Source of the DNA: Hyperoodon ampullatus | Lineage: Eukaryota; Chordata; Mammalia; Artiodactyla; Ziphiidae | NCBI GenBank assembly: GCA_949752795.1 | Contig: OX457061.1 | Span: 46,408,338 to 46,472,337, forward strand | DNA: 64,000 nt | Direction: 5' to 3' | Part shown: piece by piece, positions 1 through 10,887 of the stretch | Numbering within the stretch: the first letter of the stretch is position 1 | How the letters are laid out: each line of letters opens with the position of its first letter | Made by a program: the position numbers and the translations under genes | Notes under the pieces: model-generated | Told to the model about the DNA's origin: nothing | The model's database searches: none | What the model saw: the letters and a program-made list of their open reading frames with translations, nothing else

Positions 1-363
1 AGATAAATAAAAACATATGTCCGCACAATGACATATGCATGAATATTCATAGCAGCTTTGTTTGTAGTAGCCCCAAAGTGGAAACAACCCAAATGTCCCT
101 CATCTGGTGAATAGAAAAACTGTGAAACATCCATACAATAGAATACTACTCAGCAATAAAAATGAATTAACTTGGGCTTCCCTGGTGGCGCAGTGGTTGA
201 GAGTCCGCCTGCCAATGCAGGGGATGCGGGTTCGTGCCCCGGTCCAGGGGAATCCCACGTGCCGCAGAGCGGCTGGGCCCGAGGACCATGGCCACTGGGC
301 CTGCACGTCTGGGGCCTGTGCTCCACAACGGGAGAGGCTGCAGCGGTGGGAGGCCCGTGTACC

Positions 364-398
<35 letters not shown>

Positions 399-743
399 AT
401 TAACTCTTTATATGTGCTATAACATGAATGAATCAAAAACATGATACTTCCCAAATGAAGGCAAACATAAAAGAGTACACACTGTATAATTCCATGTATA
501 TGAAGTTCTACAACAGGCAAAGCTTATTTATAGGAACAGAGAGAAATGGATCAGTGTTGCTTTTAGGGAAAGGTGTGGAGAGGATTTCCTGGGAAGGGCA
601 GAAGGGAATTTTCTGGGGTGATGGCAATGCTCTATATATTATTTAGAGTGATTACACCGAATGATTAAATTCATCAATTTAAACATTTAAGATCTGTACA
701 TTTCACAGTATATAAATTATATCTCTTTAAAAAACTGAATTAA
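1..743 (+). mobile_element. Old L1M-type LINE 3' end, split by a SINE
   Basis: The stretch reads like the 3' end of an ancient mammalian L1 (L1M class) in sense orientation. It has the 'catccatacaatagaatact' block, a 'cagcaataaaaatgaa' block, a 'tataattccatgtatatgaa' block, and a terminal 'tataaattatatctctttaa' end. A younger CHR SINE at 174-396 splits it. The left end runs off the window. The subfamily is not determined. Confidence 0.7.
174..396 (+). mobile_element. CHR-2-like SINE with 30+ nt poly-A tail
   Basis: This is a cetacean tRNA-derived SINE. Its head starts GGGCTTCCCTGGTGGCGCAG, which contains a Pol III A-box-like TGGCGCAGTGG, followed by a B-box-like GGTTCGTGCCC. A GC-rich body and an A tail running to 396 follow. 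It is flanked by a GAATTAACT duplication (164-172 and 397-405), which shows L1-mediated insertion into the older L1M copy. The long uninterrupted tail suggests a young insertion. The open frames over it are not genes. Confidence 0.93.
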
Positions 744-750
744 GCCTCAA

Positions 751-1066
751 TTTATTTATTTATTTATTTATTTATTTGGCTGCGTTGGGTCTTTGTTGCG
801 GCGCGAGGGCTTTTCTCTCTAGTTGCCTCGAGTGGAGGCCGCTCTTCGTTGAGGTGTGCGGCCTTCTCATTGTGGTGGCTTCTCTTGCTTCTGAGCATGG
901 GCTCTAGGCATGTGGGCTTCAGTAGTTGTGGTGCACAGGCTCAGTAGTTGTGGCGCACAGGATTAGTTGTTCTGTGGCATGTGGGATCTTTCTGGACCAG
1001 GGCTTGAACCCATGTCTCCTGCATTGGCAGGCGGATGCTTAACCACTGTGCCACAAGGGAAGTCCC
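751..1066 (-). mobile_element. CHR-1-like SINE
   Basis: On the + strand it starts with a TTTATTTATT tail, then 'ggctgcgttgggtctttgtt', and ends with the reverse complement of the tRNA-like head ('aagtccc'). The 10-bp duplication GCCTCAATTT (744-753 and 1070-1079) flanks it exactly. It inserted next to the end of the old L1M copy. Confidence 0.93.
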
Positions 1067-1289
1067 TATGCCTCAATTTTGGATTGCTATCACCAGGTGG
1101 CAGTGGAAACTAATTTCTAAGAGTCCAACTGTAAAGTGGTGTGCAATGCCTAAGATTTGTAAATCATTCTATTAGTGAGTGTTCTTGAAAGCATGAGGCA
1201 CAGTTCTGTAAGCATGAATTTTAAATTTCAATCAGTAGTATTGTGCTGGAGGTCTCTTTGTGTTTCTTACCCTCCCCCTGCCCCATTCA

Positions 1290-1520
1290 GCACCATGTTT
1301 TAAAGATTTATTTACTCTGTTGTGTGTCTATCTAGCTCATTGCTCCTTACTGTGACAGAACATTCCAGTGATGGATGCCTCATTGTGTCCAGCCCTCCAA
1401 TCACCACAAATAACTTTGTGATAAAATATCCTCTTACATGTTCTTTATGCACCTGTGTGAGAATCTTTCTAATGATATAGCCAGGAGTGGGGTCCTTCCC
1501 AGCTCCACTTATAATATTTA
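1290..1520 (-). mobile_element. Possible L1M fragment, antisense
   Basis: The block 'gtgagaatctttctaatgat' followed by 'atagccaggagtggggtcct' resembles the antisense strand of ancient L1 3' regions. The match is diverged and the ends are uncertain. Bases 1,067-1,290 and 1,520-1,713 hold nothing I can assign. Confidence 0.4.
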
Positions 1521-1720
1521 TTTATTTGTACATTTTTATCCCCTCTACTTCATAAATTCCCCCAAAATTCTTTGTGCTAGAACAGCTGAATCCAGGCAAC
1601 ATCCGAAACTTTTAAATTAAAGGAAATGTATGCTGTGAGTCGTTTTATTTGTATGTCTCTCTGCAAAATGTGTAGTGCTCTTTGTGATGTCATTTAAATT
1701 TACAAAATAGTATTGTTGAC

Positions 1721-1728
<8 letters not shown>

Positions 1729-1752
<24 letters not shown>

Positions 1753-1944
1753 GTGGTACACGGGCCTCTCACTGCTGTGGCCTCTCCCGTTGCAGAGCAC
1801 AGGCTCCAGGCGCACAGGCTCAGCGGTCATGGCTCACGGGCCCAGCCGCTCTGCGGCATGTGGGATCTTCCCGGACCGGGGCACGAACCCGTGTCCCCTG
1901 CATCGGCAGGCGGACTCTCAACCACTGCGCCACCAGGGAAGCCC
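1729..1944 (-). mobile_element. CHR-2-like SINE nested in a CHR-1-like tail
   Basis: A T-tract is followed by 'gtggtacacgggcctctcac' and ends in 'caccagggaagccc', a complete short GC-rich CHR copy in reverse. Its own duplication (TAAGATTTTT at about 1,721-1,730 and 1,945-1,954) lies inside the duplication and tail of the neighbouring CHR-1-like element. It therefore inserted second, into the tail of that element. Confidence 0.92.
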
Positions 1945-2263
1945 TAAGATTTTTTTTTATAATTTATTTTTTCATTTATTTTATTTTTGGCTGTGTTGGG
2001 TCTTCGTTGCTGCATGCGGGCTTTCTCTAGTTGTGGCGAGCGGGGGCTATTCTTCGTTGCAGTGCACGGGCTTCTCATTGTGGTGGCTTCTCTTGTTGTG
2101 GTGCATGAGCTCAGTAGTTGTGGCTTGCGGGCTCTAGAGCACAGGCTCAGTAGTTGTGGCGCACAGGCTTAGTTGCTCTGCGATCTTCCCGCACCAAGGA
2201 TCGTACCCGTGTCCCCTGCATTGGCAGGCAGATTCTTAACCACTGAGCCACCAGGGAAGTCCC
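1945..2263 (-). mobile_element. CHR-1-like SINE, tail split by a CHR-2-like SINE
   Basis: This reverse-oriented long CHR copy ends 'ccaccagggaagtcc'. Its TSD, TGTTGACTAAGATTT (15 bp), is perfect at 1,714-1,728 and 2,264-2,278, and encloses both this element and the nested short SINE. The order of events can be read directly from the sequence. Confidence 0.92.
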
Positions 2264-2399
2264 TGTTGACTAAGATTTGAACCTCCAAATTGATAATCGT
2301 GGATTACCTTCTACTGAATAAATTTCTCCTGATTCTTTGTGGTAAAACAGCTGAATTTAAGCAACATTCTAAATTTTAAATTACAGTTGATGTTTTAGA

Positions 2400-2622
2400 A
2401 CAAGAAGTTTTCTCAACAGTGGCACTATTGACATTTTGGGCCTGATAATTCTTTGCTGTAGGGGGCTGTCCTGTGCATTATAGGATGTCCCTGGCTACTA
2501 CCCACTAGATGCCAGTAGCATCCCTCCTCCCTGGTTGTGACAACCAAAAATGTCTCCAGACATTGTCAAATGTCCAATGAGGGGGCAAATCACCTCCAGT
2601 TGGGAACCATTGTTTTATGGTA
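2400..2622 (-). mobile_element. MER20-like hAT-Charlie DNA transposon
   Basis: The order of blocks ('actattgacattttgggcct', 'aattctttgctgtagggggc', 'cactagatgccagtagcatc', 'aatgtctccagacattgtca', 'gggaaccattg') matches my memory of the MER20 non-autonomous hAT element over nearly its full length of about 220 bp. The family name is from memory. MER20 copies have been described as hormone-responsive enhancers in placental mammals, but nothing here shows activity. Confidence 0.7.
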
Positions 2623-2685
2623 AACAGACTCTGGGATTCACTTGGAACCCTTTTGCTAGACTCTCCCCCCACCTTTTGATTTTTA

Positions 2686-2952
2686 ATAAATTTATTTATT
2701 TATTTTTGGCTGCATTGGGTCTTTGTTGCTGCGTGTTGGCTTTTCTCTAGTTGCAGCGAGAGGGGGCTACTCTTCGTTGCGGTGCACAGGCTTCTCATTG
2801 CGGTGGCTTCTCTTTGTTGCCAAGCATGTGCTCTAGGCGGGCGGGCTCAGTAGTTCTGGTCACGGGCTCTAGAGCGCAGGCTCAGTAGTTGTGGCGCATG
2901 GGCTTAGTTGCTCCGCGGCATGTGGGATCTTCCCGGACCAGGGCTCGAACCC
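2686..2952 (-). mobile_element. CHR-1-like SINE, head missing
   Basis: A TTTATTTATT tail is followed by 'ttggctgcattgggtctttg', and the copy proceeds as far as 'ccagggctcgaaccc'. It then breaks off into unrelated DNA. The terminal tRNA-like head (about 60 bp in sister copies) is absent, so this copy is 5'-truncated in element sense or was later deleted. Confidence 0.85.
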
Positions 2953-2964
2953 CTTAATCCTTGC

Positions 2965-3095
2965 AGTGTCAGGGGCTTGTTAGAAAGGCAGAATCTCAGG
3001 TTCCACGTTGGAACTACCAAGTCAGAACCTGTGCTTTAACAAGGTCTCCAAGGGATCTTTATGTACATTACTATTTGAGAAGCACTGCCTTAAAA
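2965..3095 (-). mobile_element. MER5A-type hAT fragment
   Basis: The blocks 'gcttgttagaaaggcagaat', 'gaacctgtgctttaacaagg' and 'ctatttgagaagcactg' fit the MER5A/MER5B non-autonomous hAT consensus. The copy is diverged. Confidence 0.6.
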
Positions 3096-5269
3096 TGAGC
3101 ACACTGTCTGACAAGAAAGTAAACAGAAACAAAATGCAGTTCTGTGTGATGTCTTGGCCAAAGGCTGACCTAGCAGCCTCCAGGCCAGGCCAGTCAGACA
3201 GGATAGGAAGGGAAGATGGGCAGAGGCAATGAGTGTCTTCTTTCCTCTCCTCACCCTCACCCAGCAATGACTGATTCAGCAGATAAGGCTACAGGCATGT
3301 CATCCGGTAGCAGGGACAGGTGATGAGGCCATACCTGTGGTCCTTCCTGCCTAGCTGTCTGCCATGACTGGGTAGGCATAATGGGTTTGACTGGGAGGAA
3401 GGGAAAGAGTAGGGTTTGGAGGGGAAGGGGATACTTCCTGTTACCCTCCCAGAGATACCATCTCTGCACTGGACTGGACAAATGGCCGGCCACAGAGCCA
3501 CAGAGCCCAGGGTTCAGGGCTCAGGGCTCAGGGCTCAGGGCTCAGGAACTTTTAGCTTCTTCCTCTTGATCCTCAACATTTGTTGAGGGAGGAGGTACAG
3601 GGAGGGTTCATGGCAGCCCGACCCACTGGGAAGGAAATAAGTTCAGGGTGAGCGCACCTCAACGCTGAGCAGGTGGCCCAGTTTTGCAATCTCTTTCCCT
3701 CCACAGGTCATGCGCTTGTCTGGGTGTAGCCCTGGGCACTGGTGGGGCGAGCTCTGTGGGCTACAGTGAGACTGAGGGCAGGCTGGGCCTTTGCTAGGGG
3801 CCCTGGTGAGGACCCGGGGGAAGGCTTTTCCCACAGACTAGGCTGTGATGGGTGGAGGGCGACTATCCCCAGGGAGGGGGTAACTAAGGGGAAGGAAACC
3901 GAAAACCACAACATAAATAACCACAATGAAGGGGAGCAGAATATGCCACCCCCAAATAAATGCTTTGATAAATTGATTATTTTGAGCTGTAAGCACTTGA
4001 AAAATAGCAAATGTAGGGAGAGACTTTCTCTGAACTCTCCTTATCTGCCTAAAGATAGATCTTCCAGAAGAACTCATTTGTCTTAGAGTCCCTCCCCGGT
4101 GGTATCATCAACTAGGGAAGCGTGACTCATCGCAGGAGAGGAGACTAGAAGTTGAGAGTACACCCAGAAGATAAACTTTGTCATGAACCACCATATCTTC
4201 AGTCTAAGGGCCCATTCATCTATCCTTAAAATCATTTCCTCTCATCTGAGAGTCCTGCGTTCCCTGCCCAACACCCCCCCACCTTCTCTATTAAGATGGT
4301 ATTTAATCCTGAATTCTAAGCCACCTCAGGGCATTCGTTATGCATTTCCCCCTGGGTATTTCCAATGAGGTATACAGGTTAATCAACTTCTGTTTGTTTT
4401 TCTCTTGTTAATCTGTCTTTTATTACAGGGTTCTCAGCTAAGAACTCAGAAGGGTAGAGAAAACATTATTTTTTCTCCCCTACAACAGCAAAACAAAACA
4501 AAACATCAAAATACCAACACCAGCACTGCCCCTGCCCTTAGGAGGTCTTATGTGTGATGCATCTCCCAGCAGGGGGTGCCTCTCTGCACCCTCCAGGGGC
4601 CAGAACAGATGAGGTGAGCACCCAGTGCCTGAATACACCAGGATGAAGACTTCTTGCTATTCTGCCTAGATACTCCAAAGGTAAGTCAGGCGGCAGTAGA
4701 CAGAGATGGGATAGGGAGGTGGCATTTGAAGCAGAGGGAAGGGCCCACAGAAAGGCCCAAAGGCAAGACCACACTCACCTGGGTGGGAAGAGGGATCAAC
4801 TTACATATCTCCATCCAGTTCTGATGAAGCTGGCCTTATTGTGTTTTCTACTCTCCAAGGACACCATTCATACCCTGTGCCTGTCACTGTTGGTAGAGTC
4901 CCTGTTTGTTCCCCAAGGACGGGACTACTTGTGACTCACTTTGTTTCCCAGCAGCCCACTACAGGTGGCCCAACCTAACCCTGACTGTAAGACTAAGAGC
5001 TCCCCATAGCTCCATGGTAGATGCTCAGCACACCTGGGTCCACTGTAGCAACACTTCTCCTGCAGGCAACCTCCTCAGAAGGGTACCTGCCTCACCACCT
5101 CCTACTCTTTTCTGAAGAAAGCGTTAACTTAGAGAGGTGTTTGCTGAGGTTTCTGACACGAACCAGGCCAAGGCATATCTGGGGGCAGATTCCTTGGCTG
5201 GGACTTGCCAGGGTCAGTCTGGTTTGTTCCTGATAACGTGAGCAGCGGATGATGTATGTGTGCTCTAAA
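3096..5269. other. Intergenic, no gene recognised
   Basis: About 2.2 kb of apparently unique sequence. I see no convincing exon, RNA gene or recent mobile element apart from the heptamer repeat listed separately. The open frames are short, overlap each other on both strands and show no recognisable domains. Confidence 0.5.
3510..3546. repeat. Short GGGCTCA minisatellite
   Basis: One GGTTCA-type unit is followed by about four head-to-tail GGGCTCA heptamers. It looks like a slippage-prone tract. Confidence 0.9.
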
Positions 5270-5690
5270 AAAACCAAATAAAATTCTGGCTGCAAAAGTA
5301 ATTCATGCTCATTGTAGAAAAATTGGAAAATAAAGAAAAATATAAATGAAAAAATAGATATCACCTTTAATCCCACCACCTAAAGACAACCTCTTTATAC
5401 ATTTTGGTGAATTCCTTCCAAGTTTTTTTTTTCCCTATGTATATATGTGTACATATTTAACCTAGCTGAGATCATACTGACTCTGAGTTTCATGCCTTCC
5501 TTTTTCACTTGGCAGTACGTTATAAGCTCTTACTCATTTGCTGTAATCATCGTTAATATTCCATCCTACCCGTATATAATTTAGTTAGCTATGTCCCTGT
5601 AGTGATTACAGATTTATATCACACTTCGACTGGGAATGTGCAGAAAACTGTGATTTCTATATTTTTCGTCTCTAGCTGATCTAGTCTCCT
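5270..5690 (-). mobile_element. L1M-type LINE fragment, antisense
   Basis: 'aattcatgctcattgtagaa', 'tttaatcccaccacctaaag' and a run-on with 'ttcatgccttcctttttcac' follow the antisense order of an ancient mammalian L1 3' region. It is diverged and the subfamily is not assigned. Confidence 0.55.
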
Positions 5691-5724
5691 GCACAACTTC
5701 CTACCTCCTTAATAGGGAAAATTA

Positions 5725-5914
5725 GGGCCTCCCTGGTGGCGCAGTGGTTGAGAGTCCGCCTGCTGATGCAGGGGATACGGGTTCGTGCCCCGGTCTGGGA
5801 GGATCCCATATGCCGCGGAGCGGCTGGGCCCGTGAGCCATGGCCGCTGAGCCTGCGCGTCCGGAGCCTGTGCTCCGCAACGGGAGAGGCCACAACAGTGA
5901 GAGGCCCGCGTACC

Positions 5915-5956
<42 letters not shown>
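5725..5956 (+). mobile_element. CHR-2-like SINE with about 40-nt poly-A
   Basis: A complete short GC-rich CHR copy (GGGCCTCCCTGGTGGCGCAG head, B-box GGTTCGTGCCC) carries a pure A tail from about 5,917 to 5,956. The 12-bp TSD TAGGGAAAATTA is perfect at 5,713-5,724 and 5,957-5,968. The perfect duplication and uninterrupted tail make it one of the youngest-looking insertions in the window. Confidence 0.95.
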
Positions 5957-5958
<2 letters not shown>

Positions 5959-6119
5959 GGGAAAATTAACAGTGGGTCTAACTAAAGAATAATCTGAAGA
6001 AATAATCTGAATAGCCTGCCTTTAAGGGTTTTATCTTTCTATGTGATCCCATTTTGCATGTCAGAAACCTGTCTTCCTCTTTGCATCTCTTCTGTAACAA
6101 ATTCTAACCCCTGCTCCTC

Positions 6120-6610
6120 CTGCCTTCTCATGGATACGGAATCGGCCAGGGTTTCAGCAGAAAACAGATGGCTTACTCAACGCAGACACTGAAGAGTTCC
6201 ATAATGGGACTACCTACAAAGATGCCAGAAAGCCTAGGGTAACACGTAAGAAATGGCGAAGCATTCAGGACCAGAGATGTGTGAGGGCGTTACCACCCTT
6301 AGTCCTAGGAGCAACAGCAAAAGCTGCAGCTGTGCGAGGGAGACCGTCACAGAGGAATTTAGGGGGAGGGATGCAGCCTTGGCCTCCCCCAGGGTCTGGC
6401 TGAGAGGGAACTAGGGGAGTAATGACTCTGACATCTCCCTCCACCTGACCTCTATCTCTTTTCAGGGCCTCCCATTGGCCCAACTGAATGCGAAGGCAGG
6501 GGAACAAGTATTCTGCAGAGGTCAACCTCCCAGTATACAGAGAGACTGGAAAACGGTGGACAAAGGATTTGAAGGGGCAAGTGAAGAATAACTAGCCCAC
6601 ATGATTTGTG
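6120..6610. mobile_element. Ancient interspersed repeat, family unassigned
   Basis: Text such as 'gggcctcccattggcccaac' followed by 'gaggtcaacctcccagtata', and the 'gaagaataactagcccaca' end, looks like an old dispersed mammalian repeat that I recognise by pattern but cannot name. No coding content was recognised. Confidence 0.4.
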
Positions 6611-6819
6611 CTGAGGAGGAAAAAACCAAAAGAAACAGGCACATTAATACTTTTCAAATCATATCTATTATTGGACTTTCAAGTTGCTTCTTATTTTCAC
6701 TTTTATAAATAATGTTTTTTCAAATGGGGACATCTCTCAAACTCTAAATTTTCTACTGAAGTTAATATACAATGAGAAGAGGTGCAGGGTCTCCCAGAGT
6801 CCAATTGTATTAGTTAAGT

Positions 6820-6954
6820 CTCTCTCTCTCATTTTTTTTTTTTTTTGCCGCACCGCTCAGCTTGTGGGATCTGAGTTCCCCGAATAGGGGTTGATCCTGG
6901 GCCCTGGGCAGTGAGAGCACAGACTCCTAACCACTGGACTGCCAGGGATTCCCG
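6820..6954 (-). mobile_element. Short tRNA-Glu-type SINE
   Basis: A T-tract is followed by 'gccgcaccgctcagcttgtg', then 'actggactgccagggattcc'. This is the short cetartiodactyl tRNA-derived SINE type, distinct from the long CHR copies. The duplication AGTTAAGT lies at 6,812-6,819 and 6,955-6,962. A CT-rich run precedes the T tail. Confidence 0.85.
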
Positions 6955-6962
6955 AGTTAAGT

Positions 6963-8486
6963 TTCTTTTGTTTATAAGTTACAAAAACACACCAGAGCTA
7001 GATTAAACAGAAAAAAAAAGAGGGAGACATTAATTATCAGGATTATTAGGGTACTAGAGAGCCTCCCAAGGCCCAATGGACTTCAGGAGTATAGGAACAG
7101 CAGCTCCAAGGAGCAGCTGCTCCCCCGAGGGCTGAGGCAGCCCACACTGCCATCCCACCCTCACAGCTAAGACCCAGACCTTGTAGGAGAGGGTGTAGCT
7201 GTGGTTCACAGGATGGTAGAGAAGTCACTATGGTGCTGCACTGGCAGAGCAGAATATGCTGGAAATCCACCCTCTAGAGTGCTTGGGATGTATTTACTGG
7301 GGTCCCTCTTCTACAAAACCACCTGTAGCAGTAGTGCAAGGGGAAGCTGGGGCGTTTGGATGATGCTGGCCACTGTGCACTGTAGGAGTTGGATGCTAAA
7401 GAAGCCATCTGTCCTGCAGGAAGCTGATGCAGGACAAGTCACTTGCATCGCAGGAGCTGGATACTGGAGAAGCTGTCCAGGCTGTAGGAGCCAGGTCCTG
7501 CCTGCCACAGGGGCCTGCTGAGCAGAGCACACCGGAATCCGGAAGGAAAATATCTCCTACAATGTCTCTCCAGTGCCCTCTACTGACAAAGCTTAACATC
7601 TGTCAGCTCGCAAAGGAAAAATTTTGAGATGATCCACTACATTTTTGCAGGGCAGACAATGAAGATTGAATTTGGAGCTGAGAGGCAATAGATTGAGAAC
7701 TAGCACAATCCCAACTCCATATGCCCATAGGAGTGACGATGACTGATCCAGCTGGTGCCACCCCTGGATTGGTCAGTCACCTGTGCTGAGAATGGAACTG
7801 CATTCATAAAAAGAGAAGCAGTGAGCATGGACAGGCAGGTGCAAGAAAGCCAGCTGGTCACCAAGCAGACTTCGGGCTCTCCAGGGGAGAGAAACAAGCA
7901 TCTTAGTCATTAGAGAAATTGTCTGTCCTATAGATCAAGGACATTTCATCAAGCTTCACCATGGTTTGAAAAAATACCCCTCAAGACTACACATTTTCTT
8001 TTATTCAAACATGCAGCTCACCAAGAAACCTTCTGATGTTTCCTCCCATCTACACAAAACCAGATGAGGGACAGATTTTGGGCAGTGGCTACGTATTCTG
8101 CTGTTTGAAAAGGGATATCATCCACCATAATCTAATAAATCAGTCTTTGATGTTATCAGCCATGGGTGTTATTAGTGAAAGTCTGTCACCAAGAATTTGC
8201 TCTTATGTGGTGCAGTAAGAAGTAAGGTTCTGACCCTGAGGAGCTGAGAACCAGGTTTTGGACTCGAGGGACTCAGTCAGGGTGTTCTCCTAAAGGACCT
8301 GCAGCCTACATCCTACACAAGGTCGCTGCTAGCACATTCCCCAAGGAAGAACCCTGCAGAACACGTAATTGGACATGGATATATCTAATTCTATAAATGT
8401 CCAACCAACAACCAACCTTCCTTCCTCCCTTCCTTCCTTAATAAACAGCATATTTACTACTGAGCCAGCACTGTTTTGTTTTTTTT
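6963..8486. other. Intergenic with a degenerate GC-rich minisatellite
   Basis: No exon was recognised. Around 7,375-7,510 the phrase 'gtaggagttggatgct', 'gcaggaagctgatgc', 'gcaggagctggatact', 'gtaggagccaggtcct' recurs about every 35 bases. This is a degenerate tandem array, and it explains the short open frames there. A CCTT-rich tract lies at about 8,415-8,440. Confidence 0.55.
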
Positions 8487-8837
8487 AATTAATTAATTAA
8501 TTAATATTTTATTTTTGGCTGCATTGGGTCTTTGTTGCTGCGTGTGGGCTTTCTCTAGTTGTGGTGAGCAGGGGCTACTCTTCACTGTGGTGTGTGGGCT
8601 TCTCATTGCGGTGGCTTCTCTTGTTGTGGAGCACAGGCTCTAGGCACACGGGCTTCAGTAGTTGTGGTGTGCGGGCTCAGTAGTTGTGGCTCATGGGCTC
8701 TAGAGCACAGGCTCAGTAGCTGAGGCGCACAGGCTTAGTTGCTCTGTGGCATGTGGGATCTTCCTGGACCAGGGCTCGAACCTGTGTCCCCTGCATTGGC
8801 AGGCGGATTCTTAACCACTGTACCACCAGGGAAGTCC
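8487..8837 (-). mobile_element. CHR-1-like SINE
   Basis: A TTAATTAATTAA tail-like tract and 'atttttggctgcattgggtc' are followed by a full long CHR body ending 'ccaccagggaagtcc'. I could not define a clean TSD. It separates two AT-rich L1-like stretches. Confidence 0.9.
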
Positions 8838-9200
8838 AACAACCATTCTTTAGTTGCTGGACTTTTGGGCTGTTTCCAGTCTTTCACTAATTTATATAAC
8901 ACAGAGATGAACGTCTTTGTGTTTAGTGTTCTTTTTGCTGTTGTTTTGTATTTCAAGTGATTCCTTTAGGATAGATGATCAGATTTGGAAATAAATTGAT
9001 GTCAAATCGCATCCTCCGCTTCTTTGGGGGGAAGAGCATGAACATTTTATAGACATTTGAGACCTAATTACTGCCCAATGACTTCAGAAATGTACCAATT
9101 ACAGTCCCACTAGAGGCCATTTCAGGACATCCTGACTTGGAGTATTACAGTTTGAAATGTGTGCATGCATGTGTGCGCATACATATGAAATCTTGCTTTC
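8838..9200 (-). mobile_element. L1M-type LINE fragment, antisense
   Basis: 'gctgtttccagtctttcact', 'cacagagatgaacgtctttg' and 'gtaccaattacagtcccact' are diverged antisense blocks of an ancient L1. The ends are approximate. Confidence 0.6.
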
Positions 9201-10344
9201 TTTAGACTTCTTTAGTTAATATTGGGGTTGGACGTTCATCCCACACTTGTTATCTCTTGTCCTCTTTTGAGAGTATTCTGTTCAAGTCCTTCACAGTTGA
9301 GAAGTATTTTATTTCAATCTCTGGGGAATTTCATGTCCCAGATTCTCTGTTCTGCCCTCTTTTGGTTGGAGAGGGGCTCTTTTCCCACCTGTAAATCCTT
9401 TGGAAATTCCCTTCTGAAGTCAAGTTCCTTTGGCATAGGAGGACAGGCTTGGGTGGCTAAGAGCTTCCATGGGGCTGGAAACAAGTGTACGGAAGTCTGA
9501 AGCCTGCAGAGCCAGTTGAACTTTCATCCCTGGTTGGAGAGTTTTCAAACGGAAGGAACTCGTCTCTATATAATTTTCTTTTCACTTTCCGTTTTTAAAC
9601 ACCCCAGAGGGACCCTGGGTGATTTCCTTCTCCTTATTTAACTCAAATTGAATCTCTGAATAAACTATGTCCCTCTTAGGAGCCTAAGACACATATTTAG
9701 AGGAAATGTGTCATTTAAAGTGCTTTTTTTTTTGAAGTCGTGTGAGGAATTATCAGAGTAAGAATCTCCTCACCACCCTCTGTGCTCTGTGTCTTCTTTA
9801 GCTCAGAGCCAGGAGAAAAACTTTCTCCTCTTCCTCCCCCCCAGTCCTTTTCCCTTCTGAGTCTGACACAGAAGAAACTTGCACACAGGTGGTAAGTGGC
9901 AAGCATAGGGCAGTTGCGTGTGTTGAAGTAAATGTGGCATGTGCGGGAGTGTGAGAGGTGATAAAACGCATTCATGTGGGAAGTGAGACTGAGCAATGAT
10001 AATCAAGGGAGCTCTGGGGAGAAGGGGCCATTTGTGGTCACCTTAAATGATGAATAGGATTTTGAAATACAGTAAAGGAGTCAGCTAAGTTTCTATCAGT
10101 TTCTACTCTGGCCTCACTGGTAGGTAGAGAATCCTGGTTCTCTGTGTTGATGCCAGAGACAGTTATCCATCCATCCACCATCCATCCTTTCATCCATCCA
10201 TCCATCCACCCATGCACACATGCATACATCATCTGACATTTTATTCATTCATTTGTTCATTCTTCCAATGCTCCCTCCATCTTTCCATCCATTCTTACAT
10301 TATCTTTCAAGGCCCTACTCTCTGCAGCATGCTAAAGGCAAAAT
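9201..10344. other. Intergenic, with an ATCC tetranucleotide tract
   Basis: No gene was recognised. At about 10,158-10,215 a CCAT/ATCC tetranucleotide microsatellite continues, degenerate, to about 10,300. It accounts for the repetitive WMDGWMKGW-type translation on the other strand. Confidence 0.6.
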
Positions 10345-10691
10345 TTTTTTTGTCTTTTTTAAAAATAACTTTATTTATTTATGTATTTTTGGCTGCATTG
10401 GGTCTTCGTTGCTGCGCGTGTGCTTTCTCTAGTTGAGGCGAGCAGGGGCTACTCTTCATTGCAGTGCGCGGGCTTCTCATTGCAGTGGCCTCTCTTGTTG
10501 TGGAGCATGGGCTCTAGGCATGTAAGCTTCAGTAGTTGTGGCTCACGGGCTCTAGAGCGCAGGCTCAGTAGTTGTGAGGCATGGGCTTTGTTGCTCCGTG
10601 GCATGTAGGGATCTTCCCGGACCAGGATTCAAACCCATGTCCCCTGCATTGGTAGGCGGATTCTTAACCACTGCGCCACCAAGGAAGTCCC
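10345..10691 (-). mobile_element. CHR-1-like SINE
   Basis: A long CHR copy in reverse, from a T/A-rich tail through 'tttggctgcattgggtcttc' to 'caaggaagtccc'. GGCAAAA plus T/A sequence is duplicated at 10,337-10,344 and 10,692-10,700. Confidence 0.9.
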
Positions 10692-10887
10692 GGCAAAAAT
10701 ATTAATAAGACAAGAGTTTAGCTTTCAAGGAGAACATAGTCTAGTGTTAGGCTGGACAACTTAAAAATAGGTCATAATACTGTGCAATAAGTCCACCCTA
10801 TAGGAGTTTGTTTAAAATACGCCTCTATGAATGTCCCTTTTCCCCCAAAAGCCTTACCTGACCACTCAATCTAAAATAGGTTCTTGT

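Noticed and set aside
174..260. Functional tRNA gene
   Set aside because: The A- and B-box-like motifs belong to the tRNA-derived SINE head. No cloverleaf with a proper anticodon arm and acceptor was found.
1751..2137. 128-codon and similar frames repeated across the window (WPLPLRSTGS / NHCATREA types)
   Set aside because: These are translations of CHR SINEs and recur at every copy. They are not genes.
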